From positions 1 to 39,020 of the forward strand of contig ONKP01000021.1 of NCBI GenBank assembly GCA_900318405.1: a stretch of 39,020 nucleotides of DNA. Direction: 5' to 3'. This stretch comes from an uncultured Eubacteriales bacterium (GTDB lineage Bacteria > Bacillota > Clostridia > Lachnospirales > Lachnospiraceae). This document shows positions 26,690 through 34,286 of this stretch, piece after piece. Under the pieces are notes generated by a model that worked only from the letters and a program-made list of their open reading frames with translations, did not search any database and was not told the origin of the DNA. Each line of letters opens with the position of its first letter. The first letter of the stretch is position 1. Made by a program: the position numbers and the translations under genes.

Positions 26690-28033
26690 ATGACACAACG
26701 TCTTGTGGTAGCACATTTTCCAATGAACAGAAGGGACAGCACCGGAATCAGAGACTGCCTGATGACGGTTCTTTATGAGGATGGCAGGGCTGTGGAGATG
26801 TATCTGTCAGATCCTGACAGCACTTCGATCCTGGGGAATGTGTACACGGGTGTCATCGAGCAGGTGCAGAAGAGCACGAACGGTGCCTTTGTGAGGCTGA
26901 CAGATAAGCTCCGCGGATACCTGCCGCTGAGAGACGGACTGAAGGCCGGCATGGTGATCCCCGTTCAGGTCGAAAAGGAAGCGATTAAAATGAAACTGCC
27001 CCGTCTGACGGAGAACATCCGCCTCACAGGGCGCTTTCTTGTCGTTTGCTCAGGATGGAAGGGCGTGAAAGTCTCTTCGAAAATTGATCCTGCGGAAAAG
27101 AAAATCCTGAAGCAGACGTTCTTTGATGCTATTTCCGGGAAAATTACTGATGCTTCTGAAAAACGCTTCGCATCTGATTCCAGGAATACTTCTGATGTAT
27201 TCGAAGAATTCTCTGAAGATGACGACGGAACAATTTCAGACGATGTTTCTGAGAAAAATAAAAAAAACACTCATGAAGAATATAATCTCGCAGCCAGTCT
27301 GCAATATGGCGTGATCCTGCGCACCAATGCCGCCGGTTGTACAACGGAAGAACTGTGTGAAGAATATTCCCGTCTGGTCTCACAGATGGATGACATTCTC
27401 CTGAAGGGGCGGACCAGAACAGGAGGCAGCTGCCTGTGGAACGGTGACCCCGTCTGGCTGCAGCTGTTTCGACAGATCCGAAAGGAGGACTGCGAACGGG
27501 TTATTACCGATGATCCGGCTGTTTTCCATGACCTCGCCCGGCAGACAGATATGTGTGAACTGTATCAGGATAAAATGGTGGAACTGTTCCGGCTTTACAA
27601 TCTGTCCACACGTTTTGCCGAGGCAGCTTCCAAAAAGGTCTGGCTGAAAAGCGGAGGCTTTCTTGTGATCGAGCAGACAGAGGCGTTCGTGTGCATTGAT
27701 GTGAATACCGGACGATACAGCGGAAAAAAATCTGCGGAGGAGACCGCGCTGATGACAAACCGCGAGGCAGCCGCAGAGTCAGCCCGCCAGATACGACTAC
27801 GCCAGCTCTCCGGAACGATTCTCATCGATTTTATCAATATGAAGGAAGAGAATGACAGAGAAGAGTTGATAAACTGCATGCGCGAGCAGGTTCACAGTGA
27901 TCATGCCGGCGTGCAGGTCATCGACATGACGCCGCTCGGCATTATGGAACTGACACGGCAGAAAAAAACGCGCTCCCTGCAGGAGCAGTGTTACTGCCTG
28001 ACGGAAGCTGACGACGGAACGCAGGCACAATAA
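26690..28033 (+). CDS. rng: Ribonuclease E/G family protein
   Basis: Endoribonuclease that cleaves single-stranded AU-rich RNA and matures rRNA. The 447-aa protein has an S1-like domain in GNVYTGVIEQVQKSTNGAFVRL, interrupted later by an acidic, low-complexity insert (about residues 145-200). The catalytic core contains CIDVNTGRYSG (D337) and LIDFINM (D380), which match the Mg-binding Asp pair of E. coli RNase E. The C-terminus ends at QCYC without a clear CPxCxG zinc-link. The start may be 26690 or an in-frame ATG at 26723. No long scaffold tail is present, so it is of RNase G length. Confidence 0.92.
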   Translation: MTQRLVVAHFPMNRRDSTGIRDCLMTVLYEDGRAVEMYLSDPDSTSILGNVYTGVIEQVQKSTNGAFVRLTDKLRGYLPLRDGLKAGMVIPVQVEKEAIKMKLPRLTENIRLTGRFLVVCSGWKGVKVSSKIDPAEKKILKQTFFDAISGKITDASEKRFASDSRNTSDVFEEFSEDDDGTISDDVSEKNKKNTHEEYNLAASLQYGVILRTNAAGCTTEELCEEYSRLVSQMDDILLKGRTRTGGSCLWNGDPVWLQLFRQIRKEDCERVITDDPAVFHDLARQTDMCELYQDKMVELFRLYNLSTRFAEAASKKVWLKSGGFLVIEQTEAFVCIDVNTGRYSGKKSAEETALMTNREAAAESARQIRLRQLSGTILIDFINMKEENDREELINCMREQVHSDHAGVQVIDMTPLGIMELTRQKKTRSLQEQCYCLTEADDGTQAQ

Positions 28034-28173
28034 ATCACCTCACTGCATCACATGGGCATTTTTACGAATACAGTACCGCTCATGTCGTATTTATGATATG
28101 GGCGTTTTTATGTGTTTGAACAAACCGCTGTCGAGTAGATCTCGCAGAAGGCGGTGCCGGTGCTCATATATCC
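28034..28173. other. Gene-free stretch between rng and its terminator
   Basis: The sequence holds an imperfect direct repeat, ATGGGCATTTTTA (28052-28064) and ATGGGCGTTTTTA (28098-28110), with T-rich stretches. No ORF or promoter is convincing. Confidence 0.3.
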
Positions 28174-28214
28174 TGTGCCTCTGACCGTTCCCCAGCGGCA
28201 GGGGCACATTTTTT
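28174..28214 (+). terminator. Rho-independent terminator after rng
   Basis: TGTGCCTCTG (28174-28183) pairs with CAGGGGCACA (28199-28208) through 10 bp including one G-U, with a 15-nt loop. Six Ts (28209-28214) follow. It faces the convergent HTH-Uma2 gene. Confidence 0.8.
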
Positions 28215-28247
28215 ATATGTAATGTGTCTCTGTTATGAAGATGTGCT

Positions 28248-29084
28248 TCAGTTGTCCGAATCGAAATGAATATACGCTGAGATTTCCTGAAAATCTATGC
28301 TGCAGAGCCCGCCGGAGATCGCAACAGGAACCTTGTCCTGGAAGCTGTAAATGCTGATATCGGGCTGATCACCATATAAATATACGATAATTTTCTCTTT
28401 CATCGGATCGACGATCCAGTATTCCCGAACGCCGGCATTCTGATATTTCCAGTTTTTCAGATTCATATCCTTTTTTCTTGTGGATGCTGAGAGAATTTCA
28501 ACAGCCATATCCGGAGCTCCGTAGATATGCGACTTTGTGATCTTCTTACGGTCACAGACGACGAATACATCCGGTTCGAGCATCGTCTTCTCATCACAGT
28601 CCAGCTGAACATCCGTAGGTGCTATAAAGGGAATACAATTCAGATGATGTTCCGTGATACAGGAGAGAAGCCTTGTATAAATCTGGCCTAGAATCATCTG
28701 ATGATCGGTGTGCGGAGCAGTCATATCATAAAACACACCATCAATGAGTTCTGCCCGGCGATCATCCGGAAGCTTGTAATAATCACTGAGCGTGTAATGC
28801 CCCTGTCCGGGATCTCCGAACGCTGCCTGCTCTTCACAAAGCAGATTTTCCTGCGGATTTACGTTTTCCTGTGAATTTCTGTCTCCCGAATCGGCATAAA
28901 CAGGAACATTTTCGTCCGGCTTCAGGACTGCTTCCAGTGCCTGCAGGGTTCTGTATCGCGGCGACTGCGTAAAACCGCCGAAAATCTTCTGCACCGTTCC
29001 CACCGGAACACCGGAACGTCTTGCAATTTCTTCATTCGTAAGGCCAAGTTCATTTTTTCTCCGGATCATCTCCTCAATCGTCAT
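28248..29084 (-). CDS. HTH-Uma2 family fusion protein (PD-(D/E)XK nuclease-like)
   Basis: The 278-aa protein has an N-terminal XRE-type helix-turn-helix (about residues 1-55: NELGLTNEEIARRSGVPVGT then a helix). A polar linker follows (56-95), then a Uma2/DUF820 domain (96-278) of the PD-(D/E)XK nuclease fold. Fold residues visible are E112 in AELIDGVFYDM, the EPDVFVV motif (E170, D172), AVEILSAST (E196) and EYWIVDP. Start chosen at MTIEEMI because AAAGGAGG lies 8 nt upstream; the upstream in-frame ATG at 29153 is not supported. The fused HTH plus a palindrome-containing promoter suggests autoregulation. Uma2 function is unknown. The gene lies between rng and rplU, genes that are often neighbours. 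Confidence 0.82.
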   Translation of the reverse strand: MTIEEMIRRKNELGLTNEEIARRSGVPVGTVQKIFGGFTQSPRYRTLQALEAVLKPDENVPVYADSGDRNSQENVNPQENLLCEEQAAFGDPGQGHYTLSDYYKLPDDRRAELIDGVFYDMTAPHTDHQMILGQIYTRLLSCITEHHLNCIPFIAPTDVQLDCDEKTMLEPDVFVVCDRKKITKSHIYGAPDMAVEILSASTRKKDMNLKNWKYQNAGVREYWIVDPMKEKIIVYLYGDQPDISIYSFQDKVPVAISGGLCSIDFQEISAYIHFDSDN

Positions 29085-29143
29085 ATACCGGTCCTCCTTT
29101 ATAGATTCCGCGTACTGTATAAGTGGAGCTAACGTATACAATG

Positions 29144-29182
29144 ATATTACCATATATGGATACCCATATCAACCGTATATGG
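29144..29182 (-). promoter_or_regulatory. HTH-Uma2 promoter with two palindromic operators
   Basis: Reading the minus strand, -35 TTGATA (29172-29167), a 17-bp spacer and -10 TAATAT (29149-29144) form a strong promoter. The perfect palindrome CCATATATGG (29150-29159) fills the spacer next to the -10. A second near copy CCGTATATGG (29173-29182) abuts the -35. The centres are 23 bp apart. Confidence 0.65.
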
Positions 29183-29321
29183 ATATCAAAAGGTGCAAAT
29201 AATTGTAAATCAGGCAGATGTGAGGTAATACAATGCAGACACTGTCAGAGCCACGGAACACATGGAGACTCCCAAGCCGAGACCTCCGCAGGCGTCGGTG
29301 GTTAGCAACCATTTTCGTTCA

Positions 29322-29350
29322 TTGTCATTTAACGACATTCGATGTATAAT
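29322..29350 (+). promoter_or_regulatory. Promoter of the DegV gene
   Basis: -35 TTGTCA (29322-29327), 17-bp spacer, -10 TATAAT (29345-29350), followed by TAAGGAGG and ATG at 29387. Confidence 0.75.
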
Positions 29351-29386
29351 GTCCGGTAACTGAGGCGTTTTGTAAGGAGGATACCA

Positions 29387-30265
29387 ATGGCATCTGTGGC
29401 AATAGCAACAGACACTAACTGCGGTCTGCAGCCGGAAGAGGCGAAAGCTCTCGGGATTTATATGCTCCCCATGTCATTTCTGATCAATGACAAAGTGGTT
29501 CGCGAGGGCGTGGATATCACACAGAAGGAATTCTTTGAGAGACTGAGTGACCCAAATTTCAAGGTTTCTACTTCACAGCCGTCACCGGCAGAAGTAACAG
29601 ATCTCTGGGATGAAGCCCTGAAGGATCATGATTCCGTTGTCTATATCCCCATGTCCAGCGGCCTGTCCAATTCATGTCAGACGGCAAAAATGCTTGCGCA
29701 GGATTACGACGGAAGAGTAGAAGTGGTTGATAACAAACGCATTTCCGTTACCATGCTCCTCTCCATATATGATGCACTTACGCTTGTGAAAGCAGGCTGG
29801 AGCACCAAGCAGATCCGTGAAAAGCTTGAGGAAGAGGCTGCCAACTCCAGTATATATATTATGGTAGATACGCTCTCATTTCTGAAGAAGGGTGGACGCG
29901 TGACACCGGCAGCTGCTCTGATCGGCTCCGTGCTTCATATCAAGCCTGTTCTCCAGATTCAGGGAGAGAAACTCGATGCCTATGCCAAGGCCCGTGGTAC
30001 AAAGCAGGCCAAGAAGATCATGATCGAGGCGATCCGCAAGGATATGGACGGCCGTTTCAAATGGTTCGTGGACAAGGGCGAAGCTGTCATCAATTATTCC
30101 TGGTCCGAGGGCGATGATCCCGAAGAGGTAAAAAAATGGCATACGGAACTCGAGGAGGCCTTCCCGGGATATGAGATCACGGGTCAGCCGCTCAGTCTTG
30201 TTATCGGATGCCACATCGGACCCGGAAGTCTGGCAGTGACTGTATCAAGGAAAATTGTGCTTTAA
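29387..30265 (+). CDS. DegV family fatty-acid-binding protein
   Basis: DegV (FakB-type) proteins bind fatty acids and, in several Gram-positive bacteria, present them to a kinase. The 292-aa protein begins SVAIATDTNCGL and has the family's middle motif YIPMSSGLSNSCQTAKML. FLKKGGRVTPAAALIGSVLHIKPVLQ is the typical DegV signature, of which GGRVTPAAALIGSVLHIKPV is the core. The C-terminal GCHIGPGSLAV is also family-typical. It has its own promoter and a strong ribosome binding site, and sits upstream of the rplU promoter. No FakA-like DAK-domain kinase is in the window. Confidence 0.92.
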   Translation: MASVAIATDTNCGLQPEEAKALGIYMLPMSFLINDKVVREGVDITQKEFFERLSDPNFKVSTSQPSPAEVTDLWDEALKDHDSVVYIPMSSGLSNSCQTAKMLAQDYDGRVEVVDNKRISVTMLLSIYDALTLVKAGWSTKQIREKLEEEAANSSIYIMVDTLSFLKKGGRVTPAAALIGSVLHIKPVLQIQGEKLDAYAKARGTKQAKKIMIEAIRKDMDGRFKWFVDKGEAVINYSWSEGDDPEEVKKWHTELEEAFPGYEITGQPLSLVIGCHIGPGSLAVTVSRKIVL

Positions 30266-30272
30266 ATAGGGA

Positions 30273-30301
30273 TTGACAGCCCGATAAGTCTGTGTCATAA
30301 T
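30273..30301 (+). promoter_or_regulatory. Promoter of rplU operon
   Basis: -35 TTGACA (30273-30278), 17-bp spacer, -10 CATAAT (30296-30301). The predicted start near 30308 coincides with the first base-paired strand of the leader structure. Confidence 0.75.
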
Positions 30302-30307
30302 ACCAAA

Positions 30308-30445
30308 GTGTGCCGCGCAGAGGGGTAAAAGTCTGGCTGCGGATGGATTCGGATATTTTTTCATGAATGTTCGATCCGGACGAAATACAGAATAAGCAGC
30401 CGGCACCGAATCTGGCGAGTTTATAGAAATAGGAGGTGTCCTATC
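30308..30445 (+). ncRNA. Structured 5' leader of rplU (candidate L21 leader)
   Basis: The untranslated leader folds into nested helices visible by eye. GTGCC (30310-30314) pairs with GGCAC (30402-30406), and GGCTGC (30335-30340) with GCAGCC (30396-30401), so these helices stack on the 3' side. Inside is a hairpin whose arms include GGATTCG-type and CGATCC-type strands (about 30345-30377). The rplU mRNA leaders of Firmicutes contain such an element, thought to be an L21 autoregulatory site. Assignment is by context and fold, not by matching a covariance model. Confidence 0.5.
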
Positions 30446-30754
30446 ATGTATGCAGTTATTGCTACCGGTGGAAAACAGTACAAGGTTTCCGAAGGCGATG
30501 TGATCCGCGTTGAGAAGCTCGGATCCGAGAAGGGTGACAAAGTTACTTTTGATCAGGTTCTCGCAGTACGCAGCGATGATGCCATGAAGGTAGGCGCAGA
30601 TGTATCCGGCGCTACCGTTGAGGCAACTGTTCTTGACAATGCAAGAGCACGTAAGGTTATCGTTTACAAGTACAAGAGAAAAACCGGATATCATAAGAAG
30701 AACGGTCACAGACAGCAGTATACGAAAGTACAGATCGACAAGATCAACGGCTAA
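30446..30754 (+). CDS. rplU: 50S ribosomal protein L21
   Basis: Large-subunit protein of 102 aa. [25 protein letters not shown] contains the family start, with [17 protein letters not shown] as its core. The C-terminal signature is [19 protein letters not shown], with T-K-V-I/Q contacts to 23S rRNA. AGGAGGTG is about 8-10 nt upstream. It leads the operon of prp and rpmA, reflecting the linked roles of L21, Prp and L27. Confidence 0.97.
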   Translation: MYAVIATGGKQYKVSEGDVIRVEKLGSEKGDKVTFDQVLAVRSDDAMKVGADVSGATVEATVLDNARARKVIVYKYKRKTGYHKKNGHRQQYTKVQIDKING

Positions 30755-30771
30755 TCTGTTCCGTAAAGGAA

Positions 30772-31104
30772 ATGACAAAGGTTTGTTTTTACAGAGATCG
30801 GGAAGGTGAGCTCACAGGTTTTACTGCCAGAGATCACGCCGGTTATGCGGAAGAGGGTTCCGATATCGTCTGTGCGGCGGTGTCAGCGCTCGTGATCCAC
30901 ACCGTGAACGCTATCGAGCAGTTTACGGACGACGCGTATGAAGGGCAGCAGGATGAGCAGCATACAGAGATCCGTTTTCGGATAAAAGGGAAGCCCGGAG
31001 AACAGGCTGAGCTTTTTCTGAGGGCTCTGGAGGCAACGCTGACCGATATGCAGAACAACAGATCCTATAAGGATTTTATCGAGGTTAAGTATTCGGAGGT
31101 GTAA
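30772..31104 (+). CDS. prp: Ribosomal-processing cysteine protease Prp
   Basis: Removes the N-terminal extension of L27. The 110-aa protein carries the family catalytic pair H22 (in ARDHAGYAEEGSD) and C34 (in DIVCAAVSALV), in the same positions as the S. aureus enzyme. The residue before the catalytic His is Asp where Gly is usual; this is unlikely to be critical but worth noting. It is encoded between rplU and rpmA, the order found in Firmicutes that keep the L27 extension. Confidence 0.93.
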   Translation: MTKVCFYRDREGELTGFTARDHAGYAEEGSDIVCAAVSALVIHTVNAIEQFTDDAYEGQQDEQHTEIRFRIKGKPGEQAELFLRALEATLTDMQNNRSYKDFIEVKYSEV

Positions 31105-31107
31105 GAA

Positions 31108-31407
31108 ATGATGGAGTTAAATCTTCAGTTCTTCGCTCATAAGAAAGGTGTAGGTTCTACCAAGAACGGCCGTGATTCCGAGTCCAAGAGACTGGGTGCC
31201 AAGAGAGCGGACGGACAGTTCGTTAAGGCCGGCAACATCCTTTACAGACAGCGCGGAACACATATCCATCCCGGCCTGAACGTAGGTCTCGGAAAGGATG
31301 ATACTCTGTTTGCTACCACTGATGGTGTTGTAAGATTCACCAGAAAGGGCAGAGACAGAAAAATCTGCTCCGTTGTTCCGAAAGAGACAGCGGAAGCTGC
31401 AGAATAA
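31108..31407 (+). CDS. rpmA: 50S ribosomal protein L27 with cleavable N-terminal extension
   Basis: Ribosomal protein near the peptidyl transferase centre, 99 aa. The precursor begins [18 protein letters not shown]. Prp cleavage is expected after the FF (residues 8-9), leaving A10 as the mature N-terminus. Matching protease and substrate are adjacent. GGAGGTG lies 6 nt upstream of the double ATG (31108 and 31111), so either could be used. A strong terminator follows. Confidence 0.97.
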   Translation: MMELNLQFFAHKKGVGSTKNGRDSESKRLGAKRADGQFVKAGNILYRQRGTHIHPGLNVGLGKDDTLFATTDGVVRFTRKGRDRKICSVVPKETAEAAE

Positions 31408-31421
31408 GGATGCAGTTAACA

Positions 31422-31451
31422 GGGGCTGTCGCATGAGCGGCAGCCCCTTTT
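31422..31451 (+). terminator. Rho-independent terminator after rpmA
   Basis: GGGGCTGTCGC (31422-31432) pairs with GCGGCAGCCCC (31437-31447) with one G-U and an ATGA loop, followed by TTTT. It separates rplU-prp-rpmA from obgE. Confidence 0.85.
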
Positions 31452-31630
31452 CGTGTATCATCTGATATTTTCATCGGCTGCAGTAAGCGAACGGTGAAAT
31501 CCATATGCCGAAACAGGTTTTGCGATCTGGCAGACAGACGCACGCTGAATGTTGAACAGCGCTTTCTGATTCGACAGACAGACAAACGGTGACCTTACGA
31601 CGTTTTCACATATTTAACGAGGTGATAAAA

Positions 31631-32932
31631 TTGTTTGCTGATCATGCAAAAATAGCCGTCCGCTCAGGAAAAGGCGGTGACGGACATGTGAGCTTTCGCA
31701 GAGAAAAATTCGTTGCGGCCGGCGGTCCTGACGGCGGAAACGGTGGAAACGGCGGAAGCGTTATTTTTGAAGTGGATGACGGGCTCTCCACACTCGTTGC
31801 CTACAGACATCATTACAAATTCAAGGCCGGAGACGGCGAAGACGGCGATAAGAAACGCAAGACCGGAAAGAGCGGCGAAGATGTGATCCTGAAGGTGCCG
31901 GCGGGCACCGTCATTTATGAGGCCTCCAGCAATAAGGTGATTGCCGATATGTCCGGCAGCTGCCGGCGGGTTGTCATTCTGAAGGGCGGACGCGGCGGCA
32001 AGGGCAATATGAATTATGCCACGCCGACCATGCAGGTGCCCAAATACGCGCAGCCGGGACAGCCGGCCCGCGAGCTGGAGCTTCGCCTCGAGCTGAAAAT
32101 GATCGCAGATGTCGGTCTGATCGGCTTTCCCAGCGTGGGAAAATCTACGATTCTCTCACGCGTGAGTCATGCTGACCCGAAGATCGCCGATTATCCTTTT
32201 ACGACACTGGTGCCCAACCTGGGTGTCGTGGATGTGGATGGCATCGACGGTTTTGTCATGGCGGATATTCCTGGTCTGATCGAGGGCGCATCGGAGGGCG
32301 CCGGGCTTGGCACTGAATTTTTACGTCATATCGAGCGCTGCCGCATGCTGATTCATGTGGTCGATGCAGCATCGCTGGAGGGAAGAGATCCTGTCGATGA
32401 CGTGTACAAAATCAACGCGGAGCTTTCCCATTACAACGCCGATCTGGAAAAACTTCCCCAGGTGATCGCCGCGAATAAAGTCGATGTCATCCAGCTGGAG
32501 GAGGGACAGGAAGATCCTGTCGAGAAACTGCGCCGCGAATTTGAGCCGAAGGGAATAAAAGTATTCCCAATCTCAGCAGCTTCTGGCAATGGACTGAAAG
32601 AGCTGTTATACTTTGTTCAGAATGAGCTTGCAAAGCTGCCGCGCGATGAAGAGCGCTTCCCGCAGGAATTCGATCCGGAGACCATGATGCAGGATGACAG
32701 CAGCCTTCCCTATACCGTCACCAAATCGGATACGGACCCGGATACGTATATCGTTGAGGGACCCCGCATTGAAAAAATGCTCGGTTACACGAATCTTGAT
32801 TCAGAGAAGGGCTTCCAGTTCTTCCAGAATTTCCTGAAGGATTCAGGTATTCTCCATGATCTGGAGGAGGCCGGCATCAAGGACGGAGATACGGTACAGA
32901 TGTACGGGCAGCACTTCGAGTACTACAAGTAA
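31631..32932 (+). CDS. obgE: Obg family GTPase
   Basis: Essential GTPase involved in 50S maturation and stress responses. From the start LFADHAKIAVRSGKGGDG the protein is 433 aa. Residues about 1-158 are the glycine-rich Obg fold (GGPDGGNGGNGGSV). The G domain has GFPSVGKST and DIPGLIEGAS, then NKVD. The last 80 residues form the OCT domain found in Gram-positive Obg. TTG 31631 is chosen because GAGGTG lies 6 nt upstream and the family starts there; the codon at 31589 would add 14 unrelated residues and lacks a site. Confidence 0.95.
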   Translation: MFADHAKIAVRSGKGGDGHVSFRREKFVAAGGPDGGNGGNGGSVIFEVDDGLSTLVAYRHHYKFKAGDGEDGDKKRKTGKSGEDVILKVPAGTVIYEASSNKVIADMSGSCRRVVILKGGRGGKGNMNYATPTMQVPKYAQPGQPARELELRLELKMIADVGLIGFPSVGKSTILSRVSHADPKIADYPFTTLVPNLGVVDVDGIDGFVMADIPGLIEGASEGAGLGTEFLRHIERCRMLIHVVDAASLEGRDPVDDVYKINAELSHYNADLEKLPQVIAANKVDVIQLEEGQEDPVEKLRREFEPKGIKVFPISAASGNGLKELLYFVQNELAKLPRDEERFPQEFDPETMMQDDSSLPYTVTKSDTDPDTYIVEGPRIEKMLGYTNLDSEKGFQFFQNFLKDSGILHDLEEAGIKDGDTVQMYGQHFEYYK

Positions 32933-33040
32933 CAGGAAACATGAGGGGCGTATCGATAAATCATTCAGTCACTTTTGCACAAGGGCAAGTGGATGATGAC
33001 TATTGACACTGTTATCAGATTAACTTCAGGATAATAAAAT

Positions 33041-33667
33041 ATGGATGAAAAGATATGGAATACGCTGCCGGAGGTGCGCGGTATCCGCATGACATTCGGT
33101 TCTCACAGAGATACGGACGAACACTTCAGCGAACCTCAGAAATCCGCTCCCTATGGCATATGGCACACGGAGACGGAATTCACCTGGGATGACGTGCGTT
33201 TCACCGTAAAGAGAGAGTGGTTCGGTGCACCCCGCAATCCGCATCTGTTTGTTTACCGTCAGACGGTGGAGCCGTTCGCCGACTGTGATTTTGACGCGGA
33301 AAGCCGGATCGATCTCCCGGAAGAGGGCAGTCCATGGAAGGTGGAAAAATATCTGGATCGCGAGGATAATTCCTGCGGTCTCCTTCTCCGCCATACGGAG
33401 AGCGGCCATCTGGGTGTGCTCTGCGAGACATCTCAGATCACCTCTTTTTCCATCCGCGTAAATGAAACTCGGGATCAGATTCTCCGCACCTATCACATCA
33501 CGGCGTTCGAGGAGAGTCCGATCCGTATGGAGAAGTACGTCTCCTTTCATACGGATGAGGAGGAAGATTACGAGGAGCTTGCCTTCCGTGAATGCAGAGA
33601 CGCTTCCCGCATCCGCTTTGACGATCTGAAGGGCGTCGGCGCATGGGATTATCCACGAGTGATTTGA
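33041..33667 (+). CDS. Uncharacterised protein resembling part of the N-terminal domain of GH65 phosphorylases
   Basis: A 208-aa soluble, beta-rich, acidic protein. It has no signal or membrane segment. By eye the C-terminal part (IRMEKYVSFHTDEEE then a helix, then FDDLKGVGAWDY) looks like the sandwich domain of maltose/kojibiose-type GH65 enzymes, ahead of their barrel. The middle TVKREWFGAPRNPHLFVYRQ also fits. The catalytic (alpha/alpha)6 barrel is absent and nothing like it follows. It could be a domain kept for ligand binding, or a decayed remnant. AGGA lies 9 nt before the ATG. It separates obgE from yhbY. The match is weak and made without a search. Confidence 0.6.
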   Translation: MDEKIWNTLPEVRGIRMTFGSHRDTDEHFSEPQKSAPYGIWHTETEFTWDDVRFTVKREWFGAPRNPHLFVYRQTVEPFADCDFDAESRIDLPEEGSPWKVEKYLDREDNSCGLLLRHTESGHLGVLCETSQITSFSIRVNETRDQILRTYHITAFEESPIRMEKYVSFHTDEEEDYEELAFRECRDASRIRFDDLKGVGAWDYPRVI

Positions 33668-33686
33668 CGAGAGACTCATCGCGTGC

Positions 33687-33767
33687 GCGGAAGTTGCTGT
33701 TCTTAGGCTGTCGATCGGAATATTCTGCGTACAGTAGCAGTAGACCGCTGTTGATCTGCAACTTCGC
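33687..33767. other. Long inverted repeat between the orphan ORF and yhbY
   Basis: GCGGAAGTTGC (33687-33697) pairs with GCAACTTCGC (33758-33767), 10 bp with one bulged G, enclosing about 60 nt. Its role is unknown. It lies in the 194-bp gap before yhbY. Confidence 0.4.
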
Positions 33768-33861
33768 ATGGAATAAGTGAGTCAGCTGAATACGACGCTT
33801 GGAACCTGTCTTATTTTTCCGGGCAGACGTGCGTCCTCCACTTAAAGTAAAGGAATAAAAT

Positions 33862-34170
33862 ATGTCAATGACGAGTAAACAGAGAGCGTTTCTGAGAAGT
33901 CTTGCTATGACCGAAGACACCATTCTTCATATCGGCAAGGGCGGGATTACACCTGAGCTGACCCAGAACGTGAGCGAGGCTCTCGCAGCGCGTGAGCTGG
34001 TGAAGATCGGCATTCTGCAGAACTGCACAGAAGAACCGCGAGAACTGGCCATGACGCTGGCAGAGAGAACAAAATCCCAGGTCGTGGAGATCATCGGAAA
34101 GAAGATCGTTCTCTATAAAGAGGGCATGGGAGATGACAGGAAGATCATCCTCCCCAAAAACAAGGCTTGA
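33862..34170 (+). CDS. yhbY: YhbY family RNA-binding protein
   Basis: Small CRM-domain RNA-binding protein associated with the pre-50S ribosome. The 102-aa sequence begins MSMTSKQRAFLRSLAM and has the conserved loop HIGKGGITPEL (GxxG motif) and VKIGILQN, then KIVLYKE at the end. It ends directly before a repeat region that precedes nadD. AAAGGA is about 9 nt upstream of the ATG. Consistent with the 50S assembly theme of the surrounding genes. Confidence 0.9.
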   Translation: MSMTSKQRAFLRSLAMTEDTILHIGKGGITPELTQNVSEALAARELVKIGILQNCTEEPRELAMTLAERTKSQVVEIIGKKIVLYKEGMGDDRKIILPKNKA

Positions 34171-34177
34171 GGTCAGT

Positions 34178-34286
34178 ATGATGGAAGATTTCTGAGCTCA
34201 GGTTGTCGGAATAATGGAGGCCTCCTGAGGTCAGGTCGTCGGAATGATAGAGGACTTCTGAGGGCAGACAGAATGATGGAGGAACT
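34178..34286 (+). repeat. Four-fold duplicated start region with three mini-uORFs upstream of nadD
   Basis: Four related units repeat between yhbY and nadD. The ATGATG-type starts lie at 34178, 34211, 34244 and 34273, that is at +33, +33 and +29 bp. The first three open short frames: MMEDF (34178-34195), MEAS (34214-34228) and MIEDF (34244-34261), each closed by TGA. The fourth is the nadD start MMEELL. Each unit carries a GAGGTCAGG-like Shine-Dalgarno stretch. This looks like tandem duplication of a translation initiation region. Confidence 0.7.

Larger units (their letters stand above)
29085..29386. other. Divergent intergenic region between HTH-Uma2 and degV
   Basis: About 300 bp. It contains the minus-strand promoter with operator-like palindromes (29144-29182), then a GC-rich stretch with a short hairpin (TGGTT/AACCA around 29299-29311), then the degV promoter (29322-29350) and ribosome binding site. 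The stretch 29185-29290 has no gene that I can recognise. Confidence 0.5.

Noticed and set aside
29265-29320. GC-rich stretch upstream of degV as a riboswitch or small RNA
   Set aside because: Only a 5-bp hairpin with a short T-run was visible and no known aptamer motif; the clear degV promoter lies downstream of it.
33003-33040. TTGACA box with GATAAT ahead of the orphan GH65-like ORF as a promoter
   Set aside because: The spacing is 21 bp and the -10 would overlap the ribosome binding site. It was kept only as a weak relative of the TTGACACGGTTATCA stretch at 37973.
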